Below are positions 48,101-61,136 of a stretch of DNA of 64,000 nt, one piece after another. Source of the stretch: Chrysomallon squamiferum (lineage: Eukaryota > Mollusca > Gastropoda > Neomphalida > Peltospiridae); the NCBI GenBank assembly GCA_012295275.1, contig CM022665.1, positions 15,353,476 to 15,417,475 on the forward strand, in the 5' to 3' direction. How positions within the stretch are numbered: the stretch's first letter is position 1; each line of letters begins with the position of its first letter. The position numbers and the translations under genes were made by a program. The notes under the pieces were generated by a model that saw only the letters and a list, made by a program, of their open reading frames with translations, was not told the origin of the DNA and did no database searches.

Positions 48101-50870
48101 CACTGGTTAAATTAACAATAGTTTAGATGTACCTGCACTGATCGTAATAACAAAATGCATTGTTTTAATTAGTTGTATTTGCACTGGTTAAATTAACAAT
48201 AGTTTAGATGTACCTGCACTGATCGTAATAACAAAATGCATTGTTTTAATTAGTTGTATTTGCACTGGTTAAATTAACAATAGTTTAGATGTACCTGCAC
48301 TGATCGTAATAACAAAATGCATTGTTTTAATTAGTTGTATTTGCACTGGTTAAATTAACAATAGTTTAGATGTACCTGCACTGATCGTAATAACAAAATG
48401 CATTGTTTTAATTAGTTGTATTTGCACTGGTTAAATTAACAATAGTTTAGATGTACCTGCACTGATCGTAATAACAAAATGCATTGTTTTAATTAGTTGT
48501 ATTTGCACTGGTTAAATTAACAATAGTTTAGATGTACCTGCACTGAGTAATAACAATATGCATTGTTTTAATTAGTTGTATTTGCACAGGTTAAATTAAC
48601 AATAGTTTAGATGTACCTGCACTGATCGTAATAACAATATGCATTGTTTTAATTAGTTGTATTTGCACTGGTTAAATTAACAATAGTTTAGATGTACCTG
48701 CACTGATCGTAATAACAATATGCATTGTTTTAATTAGTTGTATTTGCACAGGTTAAATTAACAATAGTTTAGATGTACCTGCACTGATCGTAATAACAAT
48801 ATGCATTGTTTTAATTAGTTGTATTTGCACTGGTTAAATTAACAATAGTTTAGATGTACCTGCACTGATGTAATAACAAAATGCATTGTTTTAATTAGTT
48901 GTATTTGCACTGGTTAAATTAACAATAGTTTAGATGTACCTGCACTGATCGTAATAACAAAATGCATTGTTTTAATTAGTTGTATTTGCACTGGTTAAAT
49001 TAACAATAGTTTAGATGTACCTGCACTGATCGTAATAACAAAATGCATTGTTTTAATTAGTTGTATTTGCACTGGTTAAATTAACAATAGTTTAGATGTA
49101 CCTGCACTGATCGTAATAACAATATGCATTGTTTTAATTAGTTGTATTTGCACTGGTTAAATTAACAATAGTTTAGATGTACCTGCACTGATCGTAATAA
49201 CAAAATGCATTGTTTTAATTAGTTGTATTTGCACTGGTTAAATTAACAATAGTTTAGATGTACCTGCACTGATCGTAATAACAAAATGCATTGTTTTAAT
49301 TAGTTGTATTTGCACTGGTTAAATTAACAATAGTTTAGATGTACCTGCACTGATCGTAATAACAAAATGCATTGTGTTAATTAGTTGTATTTGCACTGGT
49401 TAAATTAACAATAGTTTAGATGTACCTGCACTGATCGTAATAACAAAATGCATTGTTTTAATTAGTTGTATTTGCACAGGTTAAATTAACAATAGTTTAG
49501 ATGTACCTGCACTGATCGTAATAACAATATGCATTGTTTTAATTAGTTGTATTTGCACTGGTTAAATTAACAATAGTTTAGATGTACCTGCACTGATCGT
49601 AATAACAAAATGCATTGTTTTAATTAGTTGTATTTGCACTGGTTAAATTAACAATAGTTTAGATGTACCTGCACTGATCGTAATAACAAAATGCATTGTT
49701 TTAATTAGTTGTATTTGCACTGGTTAAATTAACAATAGTTTAGATGTACCTGCACTGATCGTAATAACAATATGCATTGTTTTAATTAGTTGTATTTGCA
49801 CTGGTTAAATTAACAATAGTTTAGATGTACCTGCACTGATCGTAATAACAAAATGCATTGTTTTAATTAGTTGTATTTGCACTGGTTAAATTAACAATAG
49901 TTTAGATGTACCTGCACTGATCGTAATAACAAAATGCATTGTTTTAATTAGTTGTATTTGCACTGGTTAAATTAACAATAGTTTAGATGTACCTGCACTG
50001 ATCGTAATAACAAAATGCATTGTTTTAATTAGTTGTATTTGCACTGGTTAAATTAACAATAGTTTAGATGTACCTGCACTGATCGTAATAACAAAATGCA
50101 TTGTTTTAATTAGTTGTATTTGCACTGGTTAAATTAACAATAGTTTAGATGTACCTGCACTGATCGTAATAACAAAATGCATTGTTTTAATTAGTTGTAT
50201 TTGCACTGGTTAAATTAACAATAGTTTAGATGTACCTGCACTGATCGTAATAACAAAATGCATTGTTTTAATTAGTTGTATTTGCACTGGTTAAATTAAC
50301 AATAGTTTAGATGTACCTGCACTGATCGTAATAACAAAATGCATTGTTTTAATTAGTTGTATTTGCACTGGTTAAATTAACAATAGTTTAGATGTACCTG
50401 CACTGATCGTAATAACAAAATGCATTGTTTTAATTAGTTGTATTTGCACTGGTTAAATTAACAATAGTTTAGATGTACCTGCACTGATCGTAATAACAAA
50501 ATGCATTGTTTTAATTAGTTGTATTTGCACTGGTTAAATTAACAATAGTTTAGATGTACCTGCACTGATCGTAATAACAAAATGCATTGTTTTAATTAGT
50601 TGTATTTGCACTGGTTAAATTAACAATAGTTTAGATGTACCTGCACTGATCGTAATAACAAAATGCATTGTTTTAATTAGTTGTATTTGCACTGGTTAAA
50701 TTAACAATAGTTTAGATGTACCTGCACTGATCGTAATAACAAAATGCATTGTTTTAATTAGTTGTATTTGCACAGGTTAAATTAACAATAGTTTAGATGT
50801 ACCTGCACTGATCGTAATAACAATATGCATTGTTTTAATTAGTTGTATTTGCACTGGTTAAATTAACAAT
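48101..50870. repeat. 81-bp dimeric minisatellite, 34 copies
   Basis: Units start at 48101, 48182, 48263 and so on to 50852: 34 periods in 2,751 bp, which is 34 x 81 minus three deleted bases (two in the unit at 48506, one near 48869), plus a 19-bp partial copy. Each unit is two related halves: 35 bp beginning ttagttgtatttgcactggt and 46 bp beginning ttagatgtacctgcactgat. Variants are few: cactgg/cacagg, caaaatg/caatatg and one gtgtt. No frame is open through it. Confidence 0.98.
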
Positions 50871-51340
50871 GTACAATGCACTTGAACGGGAAACCAGCTT
50901 TCATCATTAGTCGTACCTGTAACCTATCTGTTCGCAATTTCTTTTCTTTATTCGCAACAAGCTGTAGATTGGAAACCGGGTTTTCTTTGACTGTAGGAAA
51001 TGGCGACAGCACGTTTTAGTTCTTAACCTACGAACAATTTATTTCGTGTGTTCATTAAAAATTTTGTTTCGGTATCTGTTTGTGATTCAAGCCAAAATAA
51101 AAAAAGTACGCCTCTAAATGACGCAAAAAATGTACCTTGATGTTACACAATCGACAAATAACTTTTGATATTACTTCTTTCTAATTCTTTTATTTATTTT
51201 TTATTCTTTTTTTGTTTTTCCACGGGCGTTAAACGTACTACATGTGTAATGTTTTTTTTTGTCTCGTGTAGTTGTTAACTTGTGATGCGAAGGCATTTGG
51301 CTTGCATTTACAGATACATATATATATAAAATATATATAT

Positions 51341-51373
<33 letters not shown>

Positions 51374-51970
51374 ATATTATAAAAATCTGCTAATGAGTTC
51401 ATGCATATGCGATCACGGGTAATGTTCCATTCTGAAATAATAAAACTCAAACGTATTGTAAAACTCTACTCTTTTGTTGGTCTATACTTTGTAAAAAATT
51501 AAAACTGAACGAAAAATAAAAAATAATAATAATAAAGAAAGAAATAAAATAAAAATAAAAAACCTTTTTTGGGGAGATACCAAAAAATAAAGAATATATA
51601 TATATATAATAAAAATAATAAAAGTAATAAAAATAAAAAATAAAATAAAATAAATAAAAAATGAATAAATAATATAAAAATAATAAGAAAAATCTCCTTT
51701 CTAAGAAAAGAAAAGAAGAAGAATAACAACAGCAAAAATAAAAATAAAATAAAAATAAATTTAAAATATATATATATATAAAATTAAAATAAAATAAAAG
51801 TGGAAGTATGCTAAATATGTTTCTTCATATCGCTTAATTTAGTATTTGCTGATGAACATATGTCAGTCTAGTTGTGAAGAGGTGCATTTATTACAATTTC
51901 GGTTCATCGAGAAGTGAAGAATTCGAACAATGTTACACGAGAAAGAATAAGATTAATGCAATTTTCGTCT

Positions 51971-52008
<38 letters not shown>

Positions 52009-53578
52009 AAATTATAAAAAAGAAAAATGAACAAAATATTAGTCACATAAGCAAGAAATAAATTATAATTTGAAATACTGAATTTTATAGTTTTGAAACT
52101 TGATTTCAATCAAACTCGATTGGAATCCTGAGAAATTTCAAACAGCTCTCCTTTTCCTTCGTTGCATGATTAAACCTTTACACATAGACATATTACTGAC
52201 TGATTTACTAGTGAACTCAATGAATAAATTAATAAATTTATATTTATATACATTATTTTTAATATCTATTTCTTTTTTTCTTTCTTTCTTTCTTTCTTTA
52301 TTCATTTATTTTTATTTTTATTTAAATTTAAAAACAAAATTTTTTTTTTTTTTTTTTGGAGTTTTATTATTTAATCAATATAACGTCCAAGTACTCTCAT
52401 TCTTTCTTGGAAAATGCATTCATTGCATATTAGCAATAGACAGAACAGTGGATTGTGGGGATCGTTTTGAGTAATCTTCGTTGAAAAACTGTCAAAATAT
52501 TCGTGTCCCGGACACTCTCTCATTTATTCTGGTGCCAGGACGTTTGCTCACCGGGCGTTTTTATAACAGGATTTTATATCTCCCTAAATATTTGCATGTA
52601 TAATCCAATATGAGTATCAAATTAACAGTGATGTTAAAATACAGAGTTAATTTAATAATTGGGATCACCCTCTGCCAGTAATAAAGTTCGACGAAAACAC
52701 TTGTACAGCTATGGTATGGAACTATTAAATTGTGTTAATAATAAAGTTTGGCAACATCACTTGTAAAATGATGCTACCGAACCAACTGAAACATACACAA
52801 TTTTCTTCTTTTAGATACATTCATTACATTAAGTCAGGGATAGAATTTGAAAATTTTGCTGATGTATACTTTTTGTTAGATATTTTCACTGTTTGGAACC
52901 AGAATCTTTGACTAGTTTTCTCGTTCAGATTCCGTCACAATTCAAATTCATTTCTGTAGCGATTGAATAAGTACCAGTTAACTACCTACAGCTAACACTC
53001 GTTAAACCATTATCTCTCTGGGTGGCTCATTCTCGCAATTTTCTCAAATAACAGTATTGACTTAAAGCCAAAGATAACGATTTTCAGACTCAAATTTCTG
53101 ATCATTTTTCTAAGCAGGTAGTTAGTAACGAGTATTTGAATCGTACAATACGTAACGATCGTTGAATAATCTTAGCCTCGTTTTGAAATCTGCCAAGAGA
53201 AGCCCATGGGGTTAGATAAAACAACTAGTCTGCCAATTAGTAGAGCAATTTGGCAGCGAGCTTGGTGAGTTTCGAGTTATTGACAGTTACTGATAACTGT
53301 AATTTGTTGCCCTAGAGTTTGAATGGAACAGCGCGCACGTTAACGAAAGCGTTACGAACTAACTGTAATGTTGTGATGGTGATAAGGCTGAACTATAAAT
53401 ATTACCGTAGTTGTGACTTTTATAACAAAACAAAACGTGGGATTTGCCTTTACTGATTTTACTTCATTTCGAACAATGTTACATGAATATTTTAAATCGA
53501 AGGGCATATTAATACTAATATATATATATTCAGACATGTGTACAAAAGCATACCTACTTTCAAATTTTGATTACACTA

Positions 53579-53581
<3 letters not shown>
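50871..53581. other. Intergenic AT-rich DNA
   Basis: Contains AT and AAAT-rich tracts at 51.3-51.8 kb, T31 at 51974-52004 and T/C tracts near 52.27 kb. 50.9-51.25 kb and 52.5-53.5 kb are more complex and carry CpG. No gene supported; open frames here are low-complexity. Confidence 0.7.
51316..51376. repeat. (AT)n, imperfect
   Basis: AT dinucleotide tract with a few A/T slips. Confidence 0.92.

Positions 53582-53655
<74 letters not shown>
53582..53655. repeat. (CT)37
   Basis: Perfect tract of about 74 bp; gives Leu-Ser pseudo-coding frames. Confidence 0.98.
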
Positions 53656-53657
<2 letters not shown>

Positions 53658-54912
53658 GTATATCATCATTTTTCAATCGATCAAACGTAGTGACAGCAAG
53701 TTGTTACATTTTTTTTCAATGCATTTCACACAACATCGTTATCTCGCCATGACAAGATTTACCGAACGTGCTGCTTCAATATAAGTGTATCAGTTTATAC
53801 GGGATGATCACTAACGACAATGGACCGTATCATTTATCTGTCGCATTTGTAAGATATTTTGTAAATCCAGTGACAGCGGCTTGTTATGGACATTGTTTGA
53901 GCAGCATGCTGTATATTGCATTAGGACAAAAAGAGCGTCAGAAAGATATCGAGTGGTGAAGAGAGCGGCGTTTGTCGTGTTTTTAACGTGTGTCGGATTT
54001 AACAATTAGTGTCAGTGTGTGATGTAAAAATATTCGTGGAAATCGGCGTGTTTTCATCACGCTGGGTTTGAATTTCAGCGAGATGTCAAAATATAGAAAC
54101 GCGTTCGCTTCATGTTTTGACATTTGTATTTATTAGATTTAAAAATGTATCATAAAAATAAAGAAATAGGGCTTGCTTGCTTTGCGAGGTGTTAAATTTG
54201 TTTTTGAAAATGTTTTCTTTATTATGTAGTACCTCTTGTTACAATAAAGAGAGAGAGAAAAGTTTTTTAGAATGTCCAAAGCGTCATATTGTGCTTTGTA
54301 AAGTTTTGAAACCTTGATCAAAACTTTAAAAAAATACTCATAGGTTTATGCATGTATTTAGGTATCTACATGTGTACGTTTGTTTGTATGTTCGAACGTA
54401 TGTAAATATGTACGTATACGCATGTACATATTTGTGCATGTATGTACATATTTGAGTATATGAATTTATGCATGTTATTTGGGTGTATACACGTGTGTTG
54501 ACATTAGTTCAAAGACTTAATTTATGGACATCATGCAATTTCAGTTTTATTACTTCAGTTTATCGACACAGAAGAAAAACTCGGAATTCACCATTTGAAT
54601 TTAATTAACGTAACCGAAAGATTTTCCTTTTCAGTCATCTCGGTTAACTGATCGCTGACAGTGCAAAAAGAAAGTAATAAATCACGAAAGTATTACTAAA
54701 ACTTGATCGCTGACAGTACAGTACAAATAAGTAAATAAACTGCAGGGCCAAGTAAAATAAATAGAATGACAAAGGATACCGTATTTCACGTAGTTAATTT
54801 TGATTTTGTGTCTGCGAAAACGCAGAGTGAAAATCATTAAAATTGTGATTAATGTAAGAGAATGTATGTCTACATTTTTAATCTTGTAAGCCATTTCTGT
54901 TCGTTTCTCCAC
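53656..54912. other. Intergenic, CpG-bearing
   Basis: 53.75-54.1 kb is complex and comparatively CpG-rich; 54.34-54.50 kb is rich in imperfect TATGTA/CATG words. No exon with convincing splice sites or similarity found. Confidence 0.6.
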
Positions 54913-55053
<141 letters not shown>

Positions 55054-55194
55054 ATTTGTTTCTTCTCTTATGTTTTATCTTATATTTTCTTTTCTTATTT
55101 ACACTTTTCATAACGGGTATACATAGAGAAAAAGAATTGTAAATTACTGTCATATTTCTCGTCATTCATTCTGTTCCATGCGACTCTACTTCAA

Positions 55195-55196
55195 GA

Positions 55197-55235
<39 letters not shown>

Positions 55236-55246
55236 AAATAAAACCC
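55195..55246. repeat. (AAAT)n
   Basis: About 11 tetranucleotide units. Confidence 0.95.
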
Positions 55247-55379
55247 CACATGGTTTCCAGATCCGATCTGAACTTAACACCAAAAAGGGGCGTCTCTCTA
55301 AAGACACCTTCATTTTACTGAAAACCATTATAATAACTTGTAATATTAATCGTCTTTGGAAAAAAAAGTGTTAAGTAGT

Positions 55380-55589
55380 TAAGTGCAGGTAAACTGTTGT
55401 TATTGTAGAAGTGCTCCAGGGCGGACCCATCCTTGGGGATACAAGGGAATAATCATTATACGGCTAGGGTCAATGGCGAGATGATCCTCGTTCTTTTGTT
55501 TGGGAAATAAGGCAGGAACACCTGCTGTGGACGAAGTCAAACGGGAGGTGTAAAGTATGTGGCGCTTTGAAGGTCAATGACATGTACAG

Positions 55590-55590
<1 letters not shown>
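55380..55590. other. Complex intergenic block, possible regulatory element
   Basis: A comparatively GC-rich island with no simple repeats, sitting between AAAT and AAT tracts. It carries several CpGs and CACCTG, TGACA and GGTCAATG words. No open frame or known element recognised. Confidence 0.3.

Positions 55591-55593
<3 letters not shown>

Positions 55594-55649
<56 letters not shown>
55594..55649. repeat. (AAT)n
   Basis: About 18 triplet units. Confidence 0.97.
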
Positions 55650-56892
55650 GACAGTTATGGTATTTACAATGGTTTATTAGGATGTGATATCTTGATATTG
55701 ATATTCTGTGTCAAACATGATAAAATCATTTTAAGAATGTAGAGAATATAAATTTATTTCTTATGCTTAATAAGGCACTTGACACATAAATTAAAACAAC
55801 AACAACAACGACAACAAAATGTCCCTTACATATGTCAACGCTAAAAGTTAGTAAAACGAATTAAATAAATCAACTTAAGCAGACCACTGCCAGAGATGTT
55901 TAACTAAATAAGTTTTAAAAATCAGATACATTTAGATTAATAAATAACTTACCTCAAACATATCAGTGAAGACTCAATTAGTTAGGATAAATATGTCATG
56001 TATCCTTGCACCATAGCAACATAAATCATGTTTTGTATAAGATTTACGTCGTTTTATTTTTTTACTTACTGTTTATTTTCTTTGTTTTAACACAGTAAAC
56101 AGGTTATTTACTGACATTAGCAAAAAAAAAGAAAAAAAAAAGAAGACAACAACAACAGCAACATATTAATAATAATAATGAGAAGAAAACGACAATCAAT
56201 AAGTGTATGACGTCACGGTTATTGTTTTTTTATTTCTTATTTTCTTTAACTGACTATGTTATTCAGTATACACAGCTGCACACGCAGTAACACAAATAGA
56301 AGGAAGGAAACAAGTAACAGAGTGAGCTAGCGAGCAAGCCACACAGACAAACAGGCACACAGCCATCTACACCCCAACACACAATCATAAATTACAAAAC
56401 TATTTCACATCCATGAATGCTGTCATCGGCCACAACCTCGTTCTGAATCACAAGCCGGAAATTATCACGTCATAATCCGCAATAATCCACTATTATCGTG
56501 TATAAGACGAAGGTTTTGGTGGGTGTATAGGAGATTATCCTTTGTTACACCTCTTTGTGACGGTCAAACACTTGCTAGGGTATTTGGTCCAACTCTTAAT
56601 GTAACTGGACAAAACAAATTTAATGAAGTTTATTTTTATTTTTTATCCCGATAGGTTTTTTTTTTTTTTTTTTCCTTTCTTGGCCAAAGGTACTCTGTTT
56701 TGTTGAATATCAGTGGAAATTAATATTCTGTTTTGTGTAAAATAATTAACAGCATAGAAAGCCGAATTTGTTTGGTAACATTAAGGCTTGGGAATGGAAT
56801 GTGACGAAATTATTATAAAAGCAGAATAAAGGTTAAAAAGAGTTTTGTGAAAAAGAGACAGAGAGCAAGACTGATAGATAGACATATATATG

Positions 56893-56895
<3 letters not shown>
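55650..56895. other. Intergenic, with complex block 56.26-56.60 kb
   Basis: AT-rich, with an A/T-dense 56.0-56.2 kb. 56260-56600 is complex and CpG-bearing (tcatcggccac, caagccggaa, acgtcataatccgc). No gene supported. Confidence 0.55.

Positions 56896-56982
<87 letters not shown>
56896..56982. repeat. (GA)43
   Basis: Perfect dinucleotide tract. Confidence 0.98.
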
Positions 56983-56985
<3 letters not shown>

Positions 56986-57524
56986 TCGACGGGCTATCCT
57001 AATCAGTAACCTGTAAAATGGTTGTTATAAAGGGAAATAGCTCGTAAAAATTACGTACCTGTCTATATCAGCTACTGTTACTCTTTGTTATTTCATATCT
57101 GTACTACAATATTTTGTGTCGAAAACGTTCGTATTTAGATTCCACAAGTATTTACATAATTTCTCTTTCTTTTCACCACCCGAGAAAATCTTTGGAGTCG
57201 GCACGTAGGCCCGTGCACCCAGTGTAAAAACATGCTCAGTATGTTGTGTATATTTCTTGTAAACAAACATAGCGTGTCTTGTCTTTCTCGTCTCGAACAT
57301 TTGCCTTTTGTCGTTGTTACAAATTCGGAATCAATGGTAGAAAGCTCGGCAATATCCGTGTCTCTTCGTACCGCTTTCTGTAGACTGAGTGACTGAGTTG
57401 TGTTACGTTTACACAAAAGCGTTGGAAGTTATGTCGATTATCATAATACATATTTGGTTTGTTTTGTTTCTTTTCGTTTTATATGTATTTTATATTGCTT
57501 TCTTCTTTTTACTGTTTGAATTGT

Positions 57525-57591
57525 TATATATATATATATATATATATATCTGTGTGTGTGTGTGTGTGTGTGTAGGTGTGTGTGTGTGTGT
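57525..57591. repeat. (TA)n(TG)n
   Basis: About 12 TA units followed by about 20 TG units with one AGG interruption. Confidence 0.95.
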
Positions 57592-60277
57592 TTTAATAGA
57601 AAGGTTATGAAGACAAAGGTAGGGTGGAGAGAGGAAGAGAGAGAAAGAGAGAGAAAGAAGAAGAGAAAAATATAATAATTTAAAAATAAATAAATAAAAT
57701 AAAGTAAAATAAATAAAGTTCACTAAAAATATGTATTGTATCTCATACTTTATTTTCAACTTACAAACTAACATGAAACCATACTAACTGAAGTGGATAT
57801 GGATAATTACAGCATGAATTCACAATACGAAATAAAAACATCTACCTTAGCCAGACAGTTTTATCCAAGAAACATGACTCTAGTGTTACAATTGAAGCTG
57901 CTGTTATAATTTATTATTATTATTATTATTATTTTTAATATTAAAATTAGTTAGTGAATAAAACATTCACAGGTGCGTAAGTTATCACATTTTGAAACCA
58001 GTTTTTCTTTCTTCTGTCTCGAAGTTCCCATCAGTTGCAAAAATTACATATCCGACATTTTTCTCTGGTTTGCTGCGAGTATTTTAGCTTTTGCTGGCTT
58101 CGTTGATATGTTTGTTTGCCCTTTTTCCTTACCTGCTTCTACACAAAGGTTACAAGCTGTAATTGCCGCCATTTCATAGTGCGACACCTACATGTGTGGT
58201 TCATACACGGTGTCGAAGTAACTATTTTCGCTATGTGCGCTTGTTTTTTCCTTTGTAGAATGTAGTCTCGGTAATTTATTTCTTCACTCCTGACAAAGGT
58301 GCTGTGCAAATGTACGTCGTAATTTACAATATATAGAGTGTTAAACCTTGGGTTCGAGTGTGCGTGCGCGGATGTATGTGTATGTATGCAGACATGCGAA
58401 TTATATATGATATGATATGATGTTACGTTGTGTTGTATTATATTATATTATATATTAAACAACACATATTACGAGATCTCCATCACTATCATTATCAATT
58501 TCTACAACAACAACAACAACAAAAAAAAATGAAACTAAAATTCTCACATCACTATTATTACGAAGTTTCTTCTCACACGGGATGATGTTAACCGAGTAAT
58601 GCCGAGCTATATACGAAAACAGCCGACATCAGAAACTTGACATCGAGCGTTACCAATTAGTTCCCTAATAGAAAACCTTTTAGCTGACCTGTAGAAAACC
58701 TCCAAGGATTGGGAATATTTTGATGATCTCACATTGCTCACGGTTATAGAGGTGACACGGATTGCTGTCCAGGGCGTGAAGTACGAGAACAGGTGAGAGG
58801 ATGTCAAAAATGGAATTTGAAAGTCGACCGAAACGATGATGTTTATCGTGTGTGAAATATAACATTTCCACCTCTCTCTGCCCCTCTCTTTCTCTCATCA
58901 ACCTATTAATTTATAGACAAAGAAAAAGAAAAAAAAATCATCGAGAGAGAGGGGGCCGAGGGGGAGAAGTAGGGGGAGAGAGAAAGAGAGGTAAATGAAG
59001 CTCTCTCTCTTTATGATTTCTTTTATATTTTTCTTTCTCCATTATGCGTTTATGTTTCGTGTTTTGAATAGATGTTAAAATGCGGCTCCGACAATTATCT
59101 CATTATAGTCATATTTCTGTATTAACTTTTGCAGAAGTTCCACGAGGAGATCCTTCAGTTTTGAAAGATATGACCTTAAAACGAAACGAATTTTTAGTTA
59201 TTAAGAAAAATATCTGTTAGCAAAAAAAATAAAAATAATAATAGGCATATGAACGTGTACCGGTTGCACACTCCTCTCCTCCTTTGGATCCGCGCCTGGA
59301 AATAATATATATCATGGCAGGTTTGTCTTGGAATTTGATTCACGGATAACACCCGTGTTTATGTTAATAAGTGTAGATAATCGCAGCCTTGACGTGCATG
59401 TTAATATTGTTTTAATGAACTTTCAGTCTCGTGTGTTGATTGTGGGTGGACAACATGCCAATCAGACGTTCAAGTGCTTGCCGCGCGTTTCTTCTCTTCA
59501 CTGTGAAGTTGCATAATAAAGGAGTCTGGAGAACATAATTAAGCCCAATGAATAATAATGACAAAAACAGCTTTAATTTAAAAAGATTTAAAAACCTACA
59601 GATTTAATATGTAGTATTCGATTATGCAGATGGAATAATTACTGAGGTTTCAGATCTGGTCATAACAGTTATAAACTTTATCATACGGATGAATTATGAT
59701 ATATACTAGCGCGAGATATTATTCATTATTTGGTTAAGCCAAGCAAACTGACAGTTTCTAATGTTGCATGAAAGACATTTCAAACAAATCTATATTTTAC
59801 AAAACTTCATAATACGAATCTAATATTAGTATTGTATTATCATTTTGTTTTAACATTACATTACATTGCATTGCTTTAGATTAGATTAGATTACATTGCA
59901 TTACATTATATAACAATTATAGCCTAAGTAAATATTTTCACATTGAGTTTAACACGTATTGTACATTATCAGCACAAAACAAATAGTTCATCGCCACAGT
60001 TACTGTTTTCAGCAGCGACAATAAAATTCAAATAAATCCAATTTATCAATTTATAATAACACAAAAGCGAAGGAGCACTTATTAATGCACATCATTTAGC
60101 GAAAAAGATCCGTGACTCAGTCTACGGAGTCACAACACAAATGTTCTCTTGCACTCGCTAAAGTTGTCTGTATTATTTAGAGAAAGAGTCTTTGGCACAT
60201 CTAAATTGATAGTGATGACTGTACAATTTATAAAATGATATTACAAACGGGCCCCTACCTAGCACTCACTAAAGTAT

Positions 60278-60280
<3 letters not shown>

Positions 60281-60322
<42 letters not shown>
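60281..60322. repeat. (AT)21
   Basis: Perfect dinucleotide tract. Confidence 0.97.
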
Positions 60323-60325
<3 letters not shown>

Positions 60326-61009
60326 TTCTTATTTGTGAAACAGATCCCATTGCTCGGCTAAACTTCCTAAACAGAAAAATCACGATAACAAAATGCACAA
60401 TATAAAGGAATCCTGTCTCTGGTAAGATTTCTAAATTTACAAAAGCAGCAGTAAAATCTGCTAATGTTTCAAAACTGTTAACAAGAACTACACGATTTAT
60501 AAAAATCGTTAAAATAAACGAACCCAAAGCAGTCGCTGTAATACAGTTATTATTCCACTACAAATACAAAAACAGCAAAATCCATGACACTCTTCGTCGT
60601 TCGAACGTTAGGATCAGAATGTGTGTTGGTAACCTTGACTAACTGTATAACACACTGCACATGGTGAAGCCTACTGAGGTTTAACGACAAAAAGGTACAT
60701 GTTATTCCCGTGTCTGATCCGGGAAACCGAGAACCATCAACACGATTGTTGCTTGAACAAGTGGCTTCTGCTTATCCTGGAAATTGTCGCCGCTGGGTGG
60801 TATTAGTCCGAGACCATTTCGTTTCGTGCTTTTGTTATTCTGTTGTTTCTGCGCCGTCCCCGAAACGAGGACCACGTGTTCATCAGAAGAATTCGATCCA
60901 AAACGTTTGTGTTTTCCCATGTAGTGGACAATATTTAACATGTGTGATAATAATACTGGACGTTCATATGCGTGGTGAGACACGAGGAAATGGGAAGGGA
61001 AAAAAAAGG

Positions 61010-61017
<8 letters not shown>

Positions 61018-61103
<86 letters not shown>

Positions 61104-61136
61104 AAGAGAGAGAGAGAGAGAAGGAAGGAAGGAAGG
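61018..61136. repeat. (GA)n(GGAA)n
   Basis: About 41 GA units, a short ACTAA interruption, further GA units and four GGAA units. It creates Arg-Glu pseudo-coding frames on + and Leu-Ser frames on -. Confidence 0.98.

Larger units (their letters stand above)
56983..61017. other. Intergenic, several CpG-bearing stretches
   Basis: Holds a TA/TG repeat, an AT repeat, and complex stretches at 57.0-57.4, 57.97-58.4, 58.55-58.9, 59.25-59.52 and 60.55-60.96 kb. Open frames reach about 130 codons but show no domain, no codon bias I can judge and no exon chain. Confidence 0.55.

Noticed and set aside
47580-50870. CRISPR array
   Set aside because: Units are contiguous, with no unique spacers, the period is 81 bp, and the DNA is animal. 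It is a minisatellite.
48101-50870. Repeat-encoded protein (81 is divisible by three)
   Set aside because: Each frame meets TAA, TAG or TGA within a unit, so no long product is possible.
51499-51735. Phe/Leu/Tyr-rich membrane-like frame on the minus strand
   Set aside because: Product of A/T low-complexity sequence, not a transmembrane protein.
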